From an uncultured Traorella sp. (GTDB lineage: Bacteria > Bacillota_I > Bacilli_A > Erysipelotrichales > Erysipelotrichaceae): 6,932 bases of DNA. Positions 6,056 through 6,932 of this stretch are shown one piece after another. The translations under genes were made by a program, and so were the position numbers. Each line of letters opens with the position of its first letter. Within the stretch, counting starts at the first letter, position 1. The DNA lies in NCBI GenBank assembly GCA_945938205.1, contig CAMEUL010000083.1, positions 1 to 6,932 on the forward strand. Direction: 5' to 3'. The notes under the pieces were generated by a model, which saw only the letters and a program-made list of their open reading frames with translations, was not told the origin of the DNA and did not search any database.

Positions 6056-6549
6056 ATTAGCTTTTCAAACAATTCATACGTAGCATAGACATCAGACAAG
6101 GCGCGATGAGCCTACTTGTTTTTGATTCCATAATAATCGCATAAAGTTGATAATTTATAATTGATAGCCTTCACATTTCTTCTGGCTATTTTCATTGTAT
6201 CCATAACAATGTTTTCAAAAACAAGACCAAGTCTTTTCTGTGCATGATGTGAAATGAATCCCATGTCAAAGGATACATTATGACCGACTATGATGTCTTC
6301 TCCAACAAAATCATAAAACTGGATCATTGCTTCTTCAATAGAACAACCATCTTTCACCATATCATTTGTGATACCGTTGATGGATGTAATATAAGAAGAA
6401 ATTGGTTTTGTTGGTTTGATTAAAATATTAAATTCATCTACGATCAAATGATTTCTAACTTTAAGACAACCAATTTCAATAATTTCATCCCTATATTTTG
6501 ATAATCCCGTTGTTTCAATGTCTACTACACAATAATCATTTATATTCAT
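6034..6549 (-). pseudogene. DEDDh 3'-5' exonuclease (DnaQ/PolC-epsilon type) interrupted by in-frame TAG
   Basis: The frame encodes a single-domain DEDDh exonuclease, expected to remove 3' nucleotides with two metal ions. From the ATG at 6549 (weak site TAGGT, six bases away), Exo I is VVDIETTG with Asp10/Glu12. Exo II is IVGHNVSFDMGF with Asp95, and DTMKIAR (117-123) and LSTLCDYYGI (133-142) follow. A TAG (6114-6112) stops translation after 145 residues. The same frame continues for 25 codons, starting AHRALSD with the Exo III catalytic His148 and Asp153, then YATYELFEKL, to TAA at 6034. The stopped product lacks two of five active-site residues and should be inactive. TAG is one base from CAG (Gln), AAG or GAG. 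An upstream in-frame ATG at 6627 lies inside the tRNA gene and is rejected. No own promoter is visible. An alternative is a functional gene with amber readthrough, or a base-call error. Confidence 0.85.
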
Positions 6550-6561
6550 ATATTTACCTAC

Positions 6562-6586
6562 AAAAAAAGTTGGAATATCCAACTTT
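6562..6586 (-). terminator. Intrinsic terminator of the tRNA-Gln gene
   Basis: On the minus strand AAAGTTGGA (6586-6578), a 3-base loop, and TCCAACTTT (6574-6566) form a perfect 9-bp stem running into seven T (6568-6562). It begins ten bases after the encoded CCA and ends only 12 bases before the exonuclease ATG. Confidence 0.82.
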
Positions 6587-6595
6587 ATCTTTAAT

Positions 6596-6670
6596 TGGCT
6601 GGGGTAAAAGGATTCGAACCTTTGCATGACGGAGTCAGAGTCCGTTGCCTTACCGCTTGGCTACACCCCA
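6596..6670 (-). tRNA. tRNA-Gln, anticodon CUG, with encoded CCA
   Basis: I folded this by eye. The acceptor stem is TGGGGTG/TACCCCA with a terminal G-U at pair 7-66. The D arm is GCC-AAGCGGTAA-GGC and the anticodon arm is ACGGA-CTCTGAC-TCCGT. The variable loop is CATGC, and the T arm is AAAGG-TTCGAAT-CCTTT. The discriminator base is G and is followed by a genomically encoded CCA (6598-6596). Loop position 33 is T and the anticodon is CTG, reading CAG. Gln tRNAs of low-GC bacteria more often carry TTG, so this is probably the minor isoacceptor. It has its own promoter and terminator. Confidence 0.95.
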
Positions 6671-6682
6671 ATGTGCTTTATT

Positions 6683-6711
6683 ATGATATAACATTTTTCA
6701 CAAAACTGCAA
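6683..6711 (-). promoter_or_regulatory. Predicted promoter of tRNA-Gln
   Basis: On the minus strand, the -35 is TTGCAG (6706-6711) and the -10 is TATCAT (6683-6688), with a 17-base spacer. The start would fall near 6676, about six bases before the mature tRNA 5' end. It lies between the tag stop and the tRNA. Confidence 0.6.
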
Positions 6712-6719
6712 GCACTTTT

Positions 6720-6932
6720 TTAATTTTTTATTTTCCAATATAAATCACAACATTCTTCATGATCATCAATGATCCCAATTGCCTGTAAATATGAATAAAT
6801 GATTGTACTGCCTACAAAACACATACCCTTTTCCTTTAAATCTCTTGATATTCTATCAGATAATTCTGATGTGGTTTTTATAACATCAAAATGAATGATT
6901 TGATTGTTCGTGAAACCCCAAATATATTGAGA
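6720..6932 (-). CDS. tag: DNA-3-methyladenine glycosylase I, C-terminal fragment (5' part beyond window)
   Basis: Tag removes 3-methyladenine from alkylated DNA as the first step of base excision repair. Only the last 70 residues are in the window, read from the right edge to TAA at 6722-6720. The fragment has the family's C-terminal pattern: YIWGF (3-7), LSDRISRDLKEKGMCFVGST (24-43), and YSYLQAIGIIDDHEECC (46-62). His58 and Cys62 fit the His-x3-Cys pair that, with an N-terminal Cys and His, binds zinc in E. coli Tag. The E. coli protein is 187 residues, so about 110-120 residues lie outside the window. No clear terminator follows the stop. The tRNA-Gln promoter starts 9 bases on. Confidence 0.9.
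   Translation of the reverse strand, partial: SQYIWGFTNNQIIHFDVIKTTSELSDRISRDLKEKGMCFVGSTIIYSYLQAIGIIDDHEECCDLYWKIKN

Noticed and set aside
6550..6627. Longer exonuclease start at the ATG at 6627, adding 26 residues
   Set aside because: Those codons run through the 3' part of tRNA-Gln and its terminator, and have no ribosome binding site. The ATG at 6549 sits just before the Exo I motif as expected.
6673..6715. Inverted repeat GTGCTT (6673-6678) and AAGCAC (6710-6715) around the tRNA promoter
   Set aside because: Six-base arms more than 30 bases apart are easily met by chance; there is no T-tract and no known function.
1..6932. CRISPR array, insertion sequence, phage or toxin-antitoxin system
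   Set aside because: No spaced direct repeats, terminal inverted repeats, transposase or integrase motifs, or overlapping small gene pairs are visible on either strand.

Overview
The window is a stretch of ordinary chromosome from a low-GC, Gram-positive-type fermentative bacterium (Bacillota). The evidence is AT-rich intergenic DNA, strong AGGAGG-like ribosome binding sites, sigma-A-type promoters about 20 bases upstream of start codons, strong intrinsic terminators, TAA stops on all five intact complete genes, an adjacent apt and bifunctional RelA/SpoT gene pair, and an L-lactate dehydrogenase with the residues expected of a fructose-1,6-bisphosphate-responsive enzyme. An Erysipelotrichia-like gut anaerobe would fit, but that is an impression and cannot be proved from this sequence. 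I see no insertion sequence, phage gene, CRISPR array or integration site.

Layout, left to right. On the minus strand are relA (5' part only, cut by the left edge), apt (adenine salvage), and a secreted NlpC/P60 cell-wall hydrolase. Each has its own promoter, and apt and the hydrolase end in their own terminators. An AT-rich intergenic region then separates the hydrolase from a plus-strand lactate permease gene (lctP). lctP converges on ldh (minus strand), and the two share a bidirectional terminator. Divergent from ldh is a small plus-strand gene for an unrecognised 99-residue, six-cysteine protein. It ends in another bidirectional terminator, shared with a minus-strand DEDDh exonuclease gene. 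That gene lies directly downstream of a tRNA-Gln(CUG) gene and its terminator. The right edge holds the 3' end of tag (3-methyladenine DNA glycosylase I), also on the minus strand.

Functionally this is housekeeping: stringent response, purine salvage, wall remodelling, lactate formation and transport, DNA repair, and a tRNA. The one clear oddity is the exonuclease. Its frame is interrupted by a single in-frame TAG just before the Exo III motif, and the sequence beyond the TAG is perfectly preserved (HRALSD, then YATYELFEKL) up to a TAA inside the terminator loop. It is either a fresh nonsense mutation, a sequencing error, or a site of amber readthrough. The neighbouring tRNA-Gln(CUG) makes the last option tempting but unproven. 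A second point is a WalR-like direct repeat over the promoter of the wall hydrolase. I did not find a convincing new multi-gene system.
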